A stretch of 64,000 bases of DNA, from contig NZ_CP160403.1 in NCBI RefSeq assembly GCF_040782645.1, positions 8,653,001 to 8,717,000 of the forward strand. The letters are read 5' to 3'. This stretch comes from Streptomyces sp. HUAS ZL42. GTDB lineage: Bacteria > Actinomycetota > Actinomycetes > Streptomycetales > Streptomycetaceae. Under the pieces are notes generated by a model. The model was given only the letters and a program-made list of their open reading frames with translations, was not told where the DNA came from and did no database searches. Numbering within the stretch: the stretch's first letter is position 1; every line of letters begins with the position of its first letter. Both the position numbers and the translations under genes were made by a program. Below, piece by piece: positions 25,390 through 34,634 of the stretch.

Positions 25390-25471
25390 CGGCCGTACTT
25401 CCCGGGGAGTACGTGTGATCACCTCGCCCAGGTGACGCCCGTGCGGGCATCACGCGTCTAGCGTGGCGTGC

Positions 25472-26752
25472 ATGGACGAGCAGCGCGCGGGCCGGGGCGG
25501 CCCGCCCCGGTGGAGGACCCACCGGGCGGACCGGCACCGGGCAGGCGGGGACGGCCCGCCGTCGTGGTGGCGGCACGGCCCGCCATGGCCGGCTCGTCGA
25601 AGGGACGAGGAACGCGGCGGCCGGTGGCCGTGGCGTTCCACCGCCCTGCTCACCGTCTTCGTGGTGATGGGTTCGAACTTCGCCGCCCATGCCCAGGAGG
25701 GCGAGCGCGCCGAACTCGACCCCTTCGCGCGCGTACTGCTGCTCACTGCCTCGTTGCTCCTGCTGTGGCGACTGCGGTACCCGGTCCTCGTCGTGTTCGG
25801 CACGGCGGCGGCCACCGCGGTCTACCTCGGCGCCGGGTATCCCTACGGGCCGGTCTTCCTCACCGTCGCGGTCGCCTGCTTCAGTGCCGTCGTCGCCGGG
25901 CATCGCAGAGCCGCCTGGACCGCCCTGGGCATGCTGTGGGCGGTGCACCTGCTCGTCGCGCACTGGCTCTACCGCTGGCTGCCGCCCTCCGGGGATACAA
26001 GGCCCTCCATCGGGCAGGAGATCGTCGTCGCGACCTGGGTCGTGGTGATCGTGGCGGTCTCCGAACTGGCCCGGATCCGGCGCGAGCAGTGGGCCCGGGA
26101 GCGTGCCGAGCGTGCGCAGGCGGCGCGGCGGCGTGCGGACGAGGAGCGGCTGCGGATCGCGCGCGAGCTGCACGACGTCCTCGCACACAGCCTCTCCGTC
26201 ATCAACGTGCAGGCAGGTGTGGGCCTCGCGCTCCTCGACACCGACCGGGAGCAGGCGCGCACGGCGCTCACCACCATCAAGACCGCCAGCAAGGAGGCGC
26301 TCGGCGAGGTGCGCCAGGTGCTCGACAGCCTGCGCACACCGGGAGACGCGCCGCGCGCGCCCGCGCCCGGACTGGGTCGGCTTCCCGAGCTGGTGGAGCA
26401 GGCGGCGCGCACCGGACTGACGGTCGAGGTCGAGGGCGAGCCGCCTCGGCTTTTGCCCGGCACCGACCTCGCCGCCTTCCGTATCGTCCAGGAAGCCCTC
26501 ACCAATGTCGTACGGCACTCCGGCTCACGGCACGCCCGCGTGCACCTCGAGCACGCGGGCGGCACGCTGCGGCTGCGCATCGACGACGACGGACCGGCGA
26601 CCGGCGCCGACGCGGGCGGCAGCGGCAACGGCCTCGCCGGGATGCGGGAGCGGGCCGCGGCGCTCGGTGGCACGATCGAGGCGGGACCGCGCCCCGACGG
26701 AGGCTTCCGGGTGCTCGCCGTCCTGCCGTCGAAGGTCAAGGAGGACCAGTGA
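25472..26752 (+). CDS. Two-component sensor histidine kinase (NarL/DesK type)
   Basis: A 426-residue membrane kinase. About 55 polar residues are followed by four to five transmembrane segments (residues 58-195: ALLTVFVVMGSNF, VLLLTASLLLLW, PVLVVFGTAAATAVYLGA, VFLTVAVACFSAVVAG, IVVATWVVVIVAVSELA). Then come HisKA_3 (RIARELHDVLAHSLSVINVQ with the phospho-His) and HATPase_c (EALTNVVRHSG, IDDDGPATG, GNGLAGMRERAAALGG). ATG 25472 lies seven bases after a TAGCGT -10, suggesting a leaderless mRNA. It overlaps its response regulator by four bases. The signal is unknown. Confidence 0.92.
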   Translation: MDEQRAGRGGPPRWRTHRADRHRAGGDGPPSWWRHGPPWPARRRDEERGGRWPWRSTALLTVFVVMGSNFAAHAQEGERAELDPFARVLLLTASLLLLWRLRYPVLVVFGTAAATAVYLGAGYPYGPVFLTVAVACFSAVVAGHRRAAWTALGMLWAVHLLVAHWLYRWLPPSGDTRPSIGQEIVVATWVVVIVAVSELARIRREQWARERAERAQAARRRADEERLRIARELHDVLAHSLSVINVQAGVGLALLDTDREQARTALTTIKTASKEALGEVRQVLDSLRTPGDAPRAPAPGLGRLPELVEQAARTGLTVEVEGEPPRLLPGTDLAAFRIVQEALTNVVRHSGSRHARVHLEHAGGTLRLRIDDDGPATGADAGGSGNGLAGMRERAAALGGTIEAGPRPDGGFRVLAVLPSKVKEDQ

Positions 26753-27414
26753 TCCGCGTACTGCTCGCCGACGACCAGTCACTGGTCCGGGCAGGCTTCC
26801 GGGCACTGCTCGACGCACAGCCGGACATCGAGGTGGCGGGGGAGGCCGCCGACGGCGGGGAGGCGCAGCGCATGGTGCGCGAACTGCGGCCCGACGTCGT
26901 GCTGATGGACATCCGCATGCCCGGCCTCGACGGCCTGGCGGCGACCCGGCACATCACACAGGACGAGGCGCTCGACGAGGTCAAGGTGGTCATGCTCACC
27001 ACCTTCGAACTCGACGAGTACGTCTTCGAGGCGATCCGCTCGGGCGCTTCCGGCTTCCTGGTGAAGGACACGGAGCCGGACGAACTGCTGCGCGCGGTAA
27101 GGGCGGTGGTCGCCGGTGACGCGTTGCTCTCGCCGGGGGTGACACGTCGGCTGATCGCCGAGTTCGCCGCCCGCTCCAAGGAACCCGCGGCCGCCGACGC
27201 GCTTGCCCAACTCACCGAGCGGGAACGGGAGGTGATGGCTCTGGTGGGCATCGGCCTGTCGAACGAGGAGATCGCCCGCCGCCTGGTCGTCAGCCCGCTC
27301 ACGGCCAAGACCCACGTCAGCCGCACCATGGTGAAGCTGGGAGCGCGGGACCGGGCCCAACTCGTCGTACTGGCCTACGAGTCGGGACTGGTGCGGCCCG
27401 GCTGGCTGGGCTGA
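26749..27414 (+). CDS. LuxR/NarL-type response regulator
   Basis: A 221-residue response regulator: receiver domain (residues 1-120) with ADD at 7-9 and phospho-acceptor D54 in VVLMDIRMPG, the switch Thr in MLTTFE and Lys in FLVKD. The C-terminal LuxR helix-turn-helix follows (LTEREREVMALVGIGLSNEE, then VSPLTAKTHVSRTMVKL). The GTG start overlaps the kinase stop (GTGA) behind AAGGAGG, so the two are translationally coupled. Neighbours do not reveal its target; an exporter or envelope stress gene is common for this class. Confidence 0.93.
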   Translation: MIRVLLADDQSLVRAGFRALLDAQPDIEVAGEAADGGEAQRMVRELRPDVVLMDIRMPGLDGLAATRHITQDEALDEVKVVMLTTFELDEYVFEAIRSGASGFLVKDTEPDELLRAVRAVVAGDALLSPGVTRRLIAEFAARSKEPAAADALAQLTEREREVMALVGIGLSNEEIARRLVVSPLTAKTHVSRTMVKLGARDRAQLVVLAYESGLVRPGWLG

Positions 27415-27659
27415 GGGGCCCTCCGGAAACGGAGCAGGACGCCGACCACCCGGGCGAAGAAGAGGACGGGCGCGAGCACGAGCCCGGTACGGAGTAGGAA
27501 CTTCTCGGCCGTGTCGGGCAGTTCGAAGAGGAGCGCCGGTCCGGCGACCGCCCCGAAGACGACCAACGTGGCGAAGGCCGCACTGCACAGCGCGTACCCG
27601 ATCTCGACGGTGATCGCGTCCCGCTCGGCCTGGCTGCGCCGTCCTCCGTATCCGGTCAC
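27375..27659 (-). CDS. DUF6332 family small membrane protein
   Basis: A 94-residue protein with the DUF6332 signature RRSQAERDAITVEIGYAL followed by two transmembrane helices (CSAAFATLVVFGAVAGPALLF-like and LLRTGLVLAPVLFFARVVGVL-like). Starts at GTG 27659 or GTG 27674 are both possible; neither has a good ribosome site. Its last 13 codons overlap the 3' end of the response-regulator gene on the other strand. Function unknown. Confidence 0.75.
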   Translation of the reverse strand: MTGYGGRRSQAERDAITVEIGYALCSAAFATLVVFGAVAGPALLFELPDTAEKFLLRTGLVLAPVLFFARVVGVLLRFRRAPQPSQPGRTSPDS

Positions 27660-27733
27660 AAAGGCGAGTGTCACAGCCGCGCGCCCGGCGGAGCAAGCAG
27701 GCCCCACCGGGCGCACGGAGCGGGAGGCGTCCC

Positions 27734-29215
27734 CTAGTCGCGTACCGTGACGCGCTCCGCCTCCTCCTGGGATGTGGACTTGGCGACCACGATCGACTGC
27801 TGCCTGCGACGGGTGCGCAGCCCGGTGAGGGCGATCAGCAGCCCCGCGACCGCGATGCCCGTGATCACGGTCAGAGCGGGCCGGTAGCTGTCGAGCACGG
27901 CCTGCGGGGAGGCAGGTTCGTCGGGTGCGTTCGCGGTCAGTACCGCCGTCACGACGGCCAGGAAGAGCGCGCCGCCCACCTGTACCGAGGTGTTGAGCAG
28001 ACCCGAGACCATGCCCTGCTCGTGTTCGTCGACACCGTTCGTGGCCTGCACGTTGAGAGAGGGGAAGGTCAGCGCGAAGGCCGAGCCGACCAGCAGCATG
28101 GTCGGCAGGATCACCGCCGCGTAGACCGGGTCTAGGTCGATGCGCAGGAACAGTACGTAGCCGACGACCATGAGCGCGAAGCCGAGCGCGATCAGCCGCG
28201 CCGTGCCGAACCGGTCGATGACCGCGCCGACCTTGGTCGCGGACAGCGCCACCAGCGCACCGGCCGGCAGGAAGGCCAGCGCCGTGTGCAGCGCCGACCA
28301 GCCGAGCAGCTGCTGCATGTACAGCGTGACCAGGAACTGGAACCCGATGTAGCTGCCGACGAACATCAACGCGCCCAGCTGCGCCCGCACTTGAGGGCCC
28401 GAGCGCAGCACACCGAGCCGGACCAGCGGGCTCGGGCTGCGCAGCTCGACGGCCACGAACGCCGCCAGCAGCGCGGCGACGGCGACGAACGACAGGATCG
28501 AGCGGGCGGAGCCCCAGCCGGCCTCGGGCGCCTGTACGACGGTGAAGACGAGCAGCAGCATCGAGGCGGTGCCGAGCACGGCGCCCGGGACGTCGTAGCC
28601 GCCGGCGCCGCGCTCGCGCTCGCTGCGCGGCAGCAGCTTCAGCCCCGCGACCAGGGCGATCAGCGCGACCGGCGCGGGCAGCAGCATCGTGAACCGCCAA
28701 CTGGCCTCCGTGAGCAGGCCGGAGAAGACCAGCCCCATCGAGTAGCCGGTGGCGCCGCAGGTGGTGTAGATCGACAGCGCGCGGTTGCGCAGTGGCCCCT
28801 CGGCGAAGGTCGTCGTGATGATCGACAGGCCGGCGGGAGCCGTGAAGGCGGCACTCAGGCCCTTCACGAAGCGGCTGGCGATCAGCAGCGGGCCCGAGTC
28901 GACGAGCCCGCCGAGCAGCGAGGCGAACGCGAAGACGCCCAGGGCGACCAGGAAGACCTGGCGCCGGCCCAGCAGGTCGGCGGTGCGTCCGCCGAGGAGG
29001 AGCAGACCGCCGTATCCCAGGATGTAGCCGCTGACGATCCATTGCAGCGTCGAGGTGGACAGATCGAGATCGGAGCCGATGGACGGCAGCGCGACGCCGA
29101 CCATCGACACGTCCAGCGCGTCCAGGAACATCGCGGCGCACAGCACCAGCAGCGTGCCCCACAGCCGGGGAGTCCAGCGGCCCCCGGACGCGGGGGTGGT
29201 GAGCGGAGAGGTCAT
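27734..29215 (-). CDS. MFS drug transporter, DHA2 (14-helix) family
   Basis: A 493-residue proton-driven exporter. Motif D1/A features are visible: LDALDVSMVGVALPSIG in helix 1, GGRTADLLGRRQVFL between helices 2 and 3, and ASRFVKGLSAAFTAPAGLS (motif B/C region). Fourteen hydrophobic segments fit the EmrB/QacA group. Its promoter has TTGCAT (-35) and TAGTGT (-10), 16 apart, with the ATG six bases after the -10, so it is probably leaderless. The -35 lies inside the MarR palindrome, making it the target of the divergent MarR gene. Confidence 0.92.
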   Translation of the reverse strand: MTSPLTTPASGGRWTPRLWGTLLVLCAAMFLDALDVSMVGVALPSIGSDLDLSTSTLQWIVSGYILGYGGLLLLGGRTADLLGRRQVFLVALGVFAFASLLGGLVDSGPLLIASRFVKGLSAAFTAPAGLSIITTTFAEGPLRNRALSIYTTCGATGYSMGLVFSGLLTEASWRFTMLLPAPVALIALVAGLKLLPRSERERGAGGYDVPGAVLGTASMLLLVFTVVQAPEAGWGSARSILSFVAVAALLAAFVAVELRSPSPLVRLGVLRSGPQVRAQLGALMFVGSYIGFQFLVTLYMQQLLGWSALHTALAFLPAGALVALSATKVGAVIDRFGTARLIALGFALMVVGYVLFLRIDLDPVYAAVILPTMLLVGSAFALTFPSLNVQATNGVDEHEQGMVSGLLNTSVQVGGALFLAVVTAVLTANAPDEPASPQAVLDSYRPALTVITGIAVAGLLIALTGLRTRRRQQSIVVAKSTSQEEAERVTVRD

Positions 29216-29235
29216 GCCCCGACACTACATGTGCA

Positions 29236-29269
29236 TGCATTGAATGCAAGTGCATTTAATTCCGATGCA
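29236..29269. promoter_or_regulatory. MarR operator region
   Basis: TGCATT-G-AATGCA (29236-29248) is a perfect palindrome covering the -35 of the MFS gene. A second, looser pair TGCAT-N9-ATGCA (29251-29269) lies next to it on the MarR-gene side. The AT-rich site between divergent MarR and MFS genes is the classical drug-responsive arrangement. Confidence 0.75.
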
Positions 29270-29299
29270 ATAATCGCGCTTCTCTGCTACCGTGCGCCC

Positions 29300-29692
29300 A
29301 TGGCGGCGAAGAAGGCCGAGCAGGCACTCGTGGAGCAATGGCGCGACATCCTGGCACTACACGCACGCACCCAGTGCGAACTGGACCGCGCACTGCACCA
29401 ACACGGCCTGTGCGCCAGCGACTTCGAGGTGCTGGACGTCCTCGCCGAGAGTCCGGCGTCGGACGGCGCGTGCAACTATCGCGTCCAGGAGATCTCCGAG
29501 CGGGTGCACCTGAGCCAGAGCGCGCTGTCCAGACTGATCGCCCGCCTCGAGAAGGACGGGCTCGTCGAGCGCGGCATGTGCCCGGAGGACCGGCGGGGCG
29601 TACGGGTGGCGCTCACGCACAAGGGCCGCGCCCTGCACGGCGAGGTGCTGCCGGTGCAGCGCGCGGTGCTGACACGGATGCTGGCGGGCTGA
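29300..29692 (+). CDS. MarR-family transcriptional regulator
   Basis: A 130-residue winged-helix repressor. The recognition region is VQEISERVHLSQSALSRLIARLEKDGLVERG, here split as YRVQEISERVHLSQSALSR and LIARLEKDGLVERG, followed by the wing ERGMCPEDRRGVRVALTHKG. The N-terminal and C-terminal helices form the dimer interface. Two cysteines (C37 in QHGLCASDF and C59) could be redox sensors, which is speculation. The ATG lies six bases after TACCGT, so the mRNA may be leaderless. It controls the divergent DHA2 exporter through TGCATTGAATGCA. Confidence 0.9.
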   Translation: MAAKKAEQALVEQWRDILALHARTQCELDRALHQHGLCASDFEVLDVLAESPASDGACNYRVQEISERVHLSQSALSRLIARLEKDGLVERGMCPEDRRGVRVALTHKGRALHGEVLPVQRAVLTRMLAG

Positions 29693-29710
29693 GGGCCCGG
29701 CCCCGCCTGC

Positions 29711-30451
29711 TCAACTCCAGGTGACCGCCGACTTCTCGCGCCACAGCGCGGCGATCGACTGGTCACCGGTCACCTCGGGGAACGGCAACCGATTCCAGAG
29801 CGACAGATAGACCTGGCCGGCGGGCCCGGAGATCTCACAGTCCGCGCCACCCGCGGCGCCCCGCTCCGGCACGGGCGGCTCGGACGACAGGCGTACGGTC
29901 CACACCGCGTCGTCCAGGTCCGTCGCCCGCACCCGCAGCACCCGGGGCTCCTCGGTGCGCACCTTGCTCCTGGGCCGGGAGTGGAACCCGCGCAGCAACT
30001 CGTCGATGCCGTCCGCGGCGAAGGCGGGGGCGATCTCTCCGGGAGTGCCGCCCCGGGCCGACTCGGCGTCCACCCGGTGCACGGCCGTCTCGTGCGCCTG
30101 CCGCCTGGCCCAGAACGCGAGCGGCGACGGCGCGGGCAGGAAGTGCCAGCACTGTACGTCGGACGGAGCGGAGGCCAGGGTGTCCACGAGCAACCGGTGC
30201 CCCTCCCGGAACCAGTCCACGAGAGCGCCGCCGTCGAGGTCCGGCAGCCCTGCCTCCGGGTGGTACGAGGTGTACCCCTCGGCCACGAACGCCGCGGCCC
30301 AGCGGTGCACCATGCCCGTGTGCCGCAGCAGGTCGCGTACCTGCCAGTCCGGACAGGTCGGCACCTTGGCATCGGTCCCCGCCTCCGCGGCGGCGCCGGC
30401 CAGCAGCCGGCCCTCCTGGTCGAGGATCCGGACGAACTCGGCGGTCTCCAT
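29711..30451 (-). CDS. Maleylpyruvate isomerase family, mycothiol-dependent (DinB-like) enzyme
   Basis: A 246-residue DinB-fold protein with an MDMPI N-terminal domain. CPDWQVRDLLRHTGMVHRW carries the first metal His and RRQAHETAVHRVDAE the other two (H-x3-H), the triad that binds zinc and mycothiol in this family. The C-terminal domain (DAVWTVRLSSEPP to VYLSLWNRLPF) is the MDMPI_C type. These are mycothiol S-transferases for diverse substrates; nothing ties this one to the gentisate operon 30 kb away. It is convergent with the MarR gene. Confidence 0.85.
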   Translation of the reverse strand: METAEFVRILDQEGRLLAGAAAEAGTDAKVPTCPDWQVRDLLRHTGMVHRWAAAFVAEGYTSYHPEAGLPDLDGGALVDWFREGHRLLVDTLASAPSDVQCWHFLPAPSPLAFWARRQAHETAVHRVDAESARGGTPGEIAPAFAADGIDELLRGFHSRPRSKVRTEEPRVLRVRATDLDDAVWTVRLSSEPPVPERGAAGGADCEISGPAGQVYLSLWNRLPFPEVTGDQSIAALWREKSAVTWS

Positions 30452-30529
30452 GGAAGTGAGTCTGCACGATGGAGTGGGCTCGACGGGAAGCGCCGGCCTG
30501 AGCTGCGCGGGCTCCGCAGGCGCGGGCGA

Positions 30530-31729
30530 TCAGCGCGCCGCCGCGCGTCGGGTGGCGAAGCCGATGACCGCTGCCGTGCCCGCCAGTGCCGCAACACTGG
30601 TGAGAGCGGCGGGCAGGGAGAGCCAGTCCGCCATGAAGCCGATGGCGGGTGGTCCCAGGAGCATGCCGCCGTAGCCGAGGGTGGACGCGATCGCCACTCC
30701 GTCGGGGCCCGCCAGCGTGCCCGCGCGCTCCACGGCGACCGGGAAGAGGTTGGCGAGGCCGAGCCCGGTGATCACGAAGCCGAGGAGTGCCGCCCACAAG
30801 GAGGGAGCGAGCGCGCCGAGGAGCATGCCCACGGCGGCGGTCGTGCCGCCGGAGACCAGCGTGCGGGTCTGGCCCAGGCGTTCGAGCAGCCGTGTGCCGG
30901 TCAGCCGGCCGATGGTCATGGCGAGCGCGAAGCAGGAGTAGCCGACCGCCGCCGCGCCCGGTGAGGCGTCGAGGTCCTGCGCCAGGTGCAGGGCGCTCCA
31001 GTCGGCCAGGGCTCCCTCGCCGTATGCCGTGCACAGGGCGATCAGGCCGAAGGTGATGACGAGGCCACGGGTGCGGGTGTCCGGACGGCGTGGCGCGGTC
31101 TCCTCCTTGGGTGAGCTCTCGGATGGTCGCGGGGCCCCGAGGCGGAGCAGGGTGCGGCCGGCCAGGGCGGTGACGAGCAGACCGATCGCGGTGAGGCCGA
31201 GCAGGTGCTGCATGGGGGAGAGCACGCCGGCGACGAGTCCGCCGAGTCCGGCGCCGATCATGCCGCCGAGGCTGAAGGCGGCGTGGAAGCCGGGCATGAT
31301 CGGCCGCTGCAGGGCGTGCACGAGGTCGACTGCCGCGCTGTTGAAGGCGACGTTTATCCCTCCGTATGCGCTGCCGAAGATCAGCAGGACCAGGCCGAGC
31401 GTCAGCGCGGAGTGGGTGAGGGGCGGCAGGGCGACGCTGAGGGAGAGCAGGACGCCGCAGATCACGGTGACGGGGTGGCTGCCGTAGCGGCGGCACAGGC
31501 GGCCGGTGAGCATCATCGTGATCACGGCGCCGGCGGACACGCCGAGCAGGGCCAGGCCGAGGCCACCGGCGGAGGCGCCGGTCTGCTCCTTGATGGCGGG
31601 GATACGGACGACCCAGCCCGCGAAGACGAAGCCGTCGAGGGCGAAGAATACGGTGAGGGCGGTGCGGAGCCGGGTGAGGCCTTGACCCGGCACGGCTTTG
31701 TGCGTTCGGGTTTTGTTTATTGGCGGCAC
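30530..31729 (-). CDS. MFS transporter, 12-helix
   Basis: A 399-residue major-facilitator protein with twelve hydrophobic segments. FFALDGFVFAGWVVRIPAIK is helix 1, TGRLCRRYGSHPVTV the A-like loop between helices 2 and 3, and GFHAAFSLGGMIGAGLGGLV helix 5. This is the branch often annotated as MFS 'YbjJ-like' sugar or drug exporters. The GTG at 31729 begins in an AT-rich stretch that may itself be the promoter, so GTG 31693 is an alternative start. Substrate unknown. Confidence 0.85.
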   Translation of the reverse strand: MPPINKTRTHKAVPGQGLTRLRTALTVFFALDGFVFAGWVVRIPAIKEQTGASAGGLGLALLGVSAGAVITMMLTGRLCRRYGSHPVTVICGVLLSLSVALPPLTHSALTLGLVLLIFGSAYGGINVAFNSAAVDLVHALQRPIMPGFHAAFSLGGMIGAGLGGLVAGVLSPMQHLLGLTAIGLLVTALAGRTLLRLGAPRPSESSPKEETAPRRPDTRTRGLVITFGLIALCTAYGEGALADWSALHLAQDLDASPGAAAVGYSCFALAMTIGRLTGTRLLERLGQTRTLVSGGTTAAVGMLLGALAPSLWAALLGFVITGLGLANLFPVAVERAGTLAGPDGVAIASTLGYGGMLLGPPAIGFMADWLSLPAALTSVAALAGTAAVIGFATRRAAAR

Positions 31730-31810
31730 AAAGTCAGGCTAGGTGGGTGGCGAAGACCAGGCAAGGTTGTTCGGGTCGCCGTCGTGTGAGGTACGACGGC
31801 GACCGTTCGG

Positions 31811-32137
31811 TCAGCTCTGCTTGGGGGCCGCCTGCTGAACCACCTCGAAGGACCAGAGCGTGGCGTCCGTCGCGGCGGGCTTGGGCCGGTCGCCCCCCTC
31901 CGGCCCGCCGCGGTGCGCGGCCTGCCCACGGCCGGACATCCAGTTCTGGAAGTCCTCCTCGGTCCGCCAGCGCGTGTAGACGAGGTACGTGTCGGTACCC
32001 CCCACCGGGCGAAGCAGCTCGAACCACTCGAACCCGTCCGAGCTCTCCACCGCGCCCGCGCGCGCGGCGAACCGCTTCTCCAGCGTTTCGCGCTGATCCT
32101 CGGGAACGGTGAGTACATTGATCTTGACGATGCTCAT
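31811..32137 (-). CDS. Antibiotic biosynthesis monooxygenase (ABM) domain protein
   Basis: A 108-residue ferredoxin-like alpha+beta-barrel protein. The pattern INVLTVPEDQRETLEKRFAAR, FEWFELLRPVGGTDTYLVYTRW and EEDFQNWMSG is typical of heme-degrading or quinone-forming ABM monooxygenases, which act as homodimers. The loop after SGRGQAAHRGGPEGGDRPKP is longer than usual. The start is ATG 32137 (MSIVKINVLTVP); ATG 32146 is an alternative. Substrate unknown. Confidence 0.85.
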   Translation of the reverse strand: MSIVKINVLTVPEDQRETLEKRFAARAGAVESSDGFEWFELLRPVGGTDTYLVYTRWRTEEDFQNWMSGRGQAAHRGGPEGGDRPKPAATDATLWSFEVVQQAAPKQS

Positions 32138-32207
32138 GGCGTCCATTGTGACGAAGCGCTGATCGGTTCCCGGCGTTCACCCCCGTGTGTTTGCTCAGGA
32201 ACGTCGC

Positions 32208-34370
32208 TCAGGGAACGTCGGCCACCGAGAAGATCCCCGGCCCGCTGACCCCGTAGAGCACGCCGCCCGCCAGCAGTGGGGGTATCGAGCTGGGCGTCAG
32301 CTCCTCGAAGGAGCGGCCCTGCGTGTCGAAGGACGGCGCGGTACGCCCGATCTCCTTGCCGGTGCGCGGATCGAGAGCCAGGATGCCGGTGTCCGGCATC
32401 GTGACGTACAACCGGCCCTCGTGGAAGGCCGGTTCGCTGAAGACGCGCAGCTCGCGTGAGCTGGTCCACAGCGGTTTGCCGCGTTTCAGATCGAGGGCGA
32501 GCAGGGTTTCGTTGCCGTAGTCGAAGATGTACATGGTGTCGCCGTGCACCAGGGGCGGGGCTTCCGGCTCGACGCTCCAGGGGAAGTCGATCCGGCGGGT
32601 CTTGCCACTGCTCAGTTCCTGGATGAAGAACGCGGAGGACACCCCGCTGCCGTCCTCCCAACGCGCGTAGTACGCCGTGTCGTCGTGGACCGTGGCCAGC
32701 CACAGATCGCCCTTCGGTGCCTCGACACTCCCCAGCGTCTTTCCGGTGCGTGCGTCGAGGCGGGTGATTCCCCCGGAGCCGCCGCGCAGGTCGGCGTAGA
32801 GGGTCCCCTCGGTCCCCTCGTAGAAGGGGCTCGACGAAGTGGAAGTCAGCTTGCGCCGCCACAGCTCCTCACCTGTGCGGGGCTCGTACGCCGCGTAGCG
32901 TGCCGTGTCGGACGGCCCGAGCTCGTCCAGTCGTACGAGCAGTACCCCGCCGAGGTACTCGTACTTGCCCACGGGTCCCTGCAGACGCCACAGCCGCTTC
33001 CCGGTCCCGCCGTCGAAGGCGTCCACTCCCTCCGAGCGGTCCGCGCTGTTGACGAACACCACACCGTCATGGACGACGGGCTCGCGCAGCGAGAAACTGC
33101 TGACCTGCTTCTGGCTCATCGGCTTCGTCCAGTCCACGCGGCCGGTCGCCGGACTCAGCCGCATCAGGGCGACCTGCGGGGAGGAGCAGAACACGCCGAG
33201 TGCGTCCGGTGTGCACGCCGGACCCATGGGACCCGGCTCGTCCGCGTCCGGCTCCAGCGACTTGTGCCACGGCTTCCAGCCCGGTGGTGTCGAACCACGG
33301 GGCGTCGTCCGCGGGCCGGCGGCCTGGTCGACCGCCTCGACCGTGCTCACCGGGTCGTCGTACACAACGGCGATCGAAGCCGCCCCCGCCGTGCCGAGGA
33401 GGACCGCGCCCACGACGGCGGCCCACCGGCTGTTCCTGCGGCGCCTCGGTTCGGCCGGCCCGGCGCCCGAGGACGGCGACGTCGCGGTTTCCGGCAGCAG
33501 GGTCACCGGGATCCGGGACGGCTCTTCGGTGGGCTCCTCGTCGGAGTGTTCCTCCGGCAGCGCCGCCAGTGCGTCGAGCACCTCGTTCGCCGTCGGACGG
33601 TCCGCCGGTTCCTTCGCGAGACAGTCCATCACCAACGGGTGCAGTGGCTCGGGCAGTCGGCCCAGCCGGGGCTCACCGTGGACGGTGTTGTACGCGGCGA
33701 GATAGGCGTTCTCCGCCTCGAAGGGGCTGTGCCCGGTGCCCGCGTACACGAGTACGGCGCCCAGCGAGAAGACGTCCACGGCGGGGCCGACCTCGTGGGG
33801 GCGGCTGAACTGTTCCGGTGCCATGAACGGGGGCGAGCCCATCACCATGCCCGTCTGGGTACGGACGTCGCTGTCGGCCGCGCGCGAGATGCCGAAGTCG
33901 ATGACGCGCACCGCCCCGTCGTCGCCCCCGCCCTCCAGCAGGAGCACATTGCTCGGCTTGAGGTCCCGGTGCACGACCTCCGCGCGGTGGATCTCGCGCA
34001 GCGCCTCGGCGAGTTCGGTGCCGAGGCGGCGCAGCGCGGCCCAATCCAGCGGTCCCGCCTCGGCGACCCGGTCGGCGAGGGTGCGGCCCGGGACGAACGC
34101 GGTTGCCATCCACGGCCGTTCCGCTTCCGGGTCGGCGTCCACGACCGGCGCGGTGAACGCGCCGCTGACCCGGCGTGCGGCCACGATCTCCTGCCGGAAC
34201 CTGGCCCGGAACTCGGCGTTGCCGGCATACCTGGTGTGTACGACCTTGACGGCGACGGCCCGTCCCGAGGCCGATCTGCCGAGGTACACGACGCCCATGC
34301 CGCCGGTGCCGATCCGCGATTCGATCCGGTAGCCGCCGACAGACCGCGGATCGTTCTCGCGCAGGGTCAC
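32208..34370 (-). CDS. Serine/threonine protein kinase with PQQ-like beta-propeller ectodomain
   Basis: A 720-residue receptor kinase. The kinase domain (residues 14-265) has IGTGGMGVVYLG, VAVKVV, VVHRDLKPSNVLL, VIDFGISRA and MAPEQFS, all catalytic residues intact. After a Glu/Pro-rich linker one transmembrane helix (AVVGAVLLGTAGAASIAVVY, near 320-340) leads to an external domain of about 360 residues made of repeated PQQ blades (SPATGRVDWTKP, DGGTGKRLWRLQG, EPRTGEELWRRKL, DARTGKTLGSV, DLKRGKPLWTSS, DPRTGKEIGRT). Such propellers sense ligands or bind envelope proteins. The ATG follows AAGGAGACAC. It is monocistronic. Confidence 0.93.
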   Translation of the reverse strand: MTLRENDPRSVGGYRIESRIGTGGMGVVYLGRSASGRAVAVKVVHTRYAGNAEFRARFRQEIVAARRVSGAFTAPVVDADPEAERPWMATAFVPGRTLADRVAEAGPLDWAALRRLGTELAEALREIHRAEVVHRDLKPSNVLLLEGGGDDGAVRVIDFGISRAADSDVRTQTGMVMGSPPFMAPEQFSRPHEVGPAVDVFSLGAVLVYAGTGHSPFEAENAYLAAYNTVHGEPRLGRLPEPLHPLVMDCLAKEPADRPTANEVLDALAALPEEHSDEEPTEEPSRIPVTLLPETATSPSSGAGPAEPRRRRNSRWAAVVGAVLLGTAGAASIAVVYDDPVSTVEAVDQAAGPRTTPRGSTPPGWKPWHKSLEPDADEPGPMGPACTPDALGVFCSSPQVALMRLSPATGRVDWTKPMSQKQVSSFSLREPVVHDGVVFVNSADRSEGVDAFDGGTGKRLWRLQGPVGKYEYLGGVLLVRLDELGPSDTARYAAYEPRTGEELWRRKLTSTSSSPFYEGTEGTLYADLRGGSGGITRLDARTGKTLGSVEAPKGDLWLATVHDDTAYYARWEDGSGVSSAFFIQELSSGKTRRIDFPWSVEPEAPPLVHGDTMYIFDYGNETLLALDLKRGKPLWTSSRELRVFSEPAFHEGRLYVTMPDTGILALDPRTGKEIGRTAPSFDTQGRSFEELTPSSIPPLLAGGVLYGVSGPGIFSVADVP

Positions 34371-34634
34371 CGTGTCTCCTTCACCAGTTCCGGACGGGAC
34401 GATTCCGGTCCGGACCCTTCTGACAGGGACTGCTCACTCTAGTGCCGCTCCACGGCTGCCTTCCGGTGAACAACCGGCGCACCGGCGGCAGATCGCGTCC
34501 ACGGACGTACAGCGTCTCGTCGATGTGCCGCATCCCTGTGAGGGGCGTCACTTCGCGCGTATCTCGGGCAGTAGAGGACGGGTTCATGGATTCGCGGGGG
34601 CCGGCCCCGGTCGGGCAGCTCGCGCGACCCGCCG

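Noticed and set aside
27375..29255. One fused minus-strand frame covering DUF6332 and the MFS exporter
   Set aside because: The frame runs antisense to the MFS codon bias; the MFS gene is in another frame and DUF6332 uses only the last 95 or so codons.
29711..30451. A second gentisate-pathway maleylpyruvate isomerase
   Set aside because: It has the fold and the His triad but not the isomerase-type segment seen at 60532, and it is alone between a MarR gene and an MFS gene.
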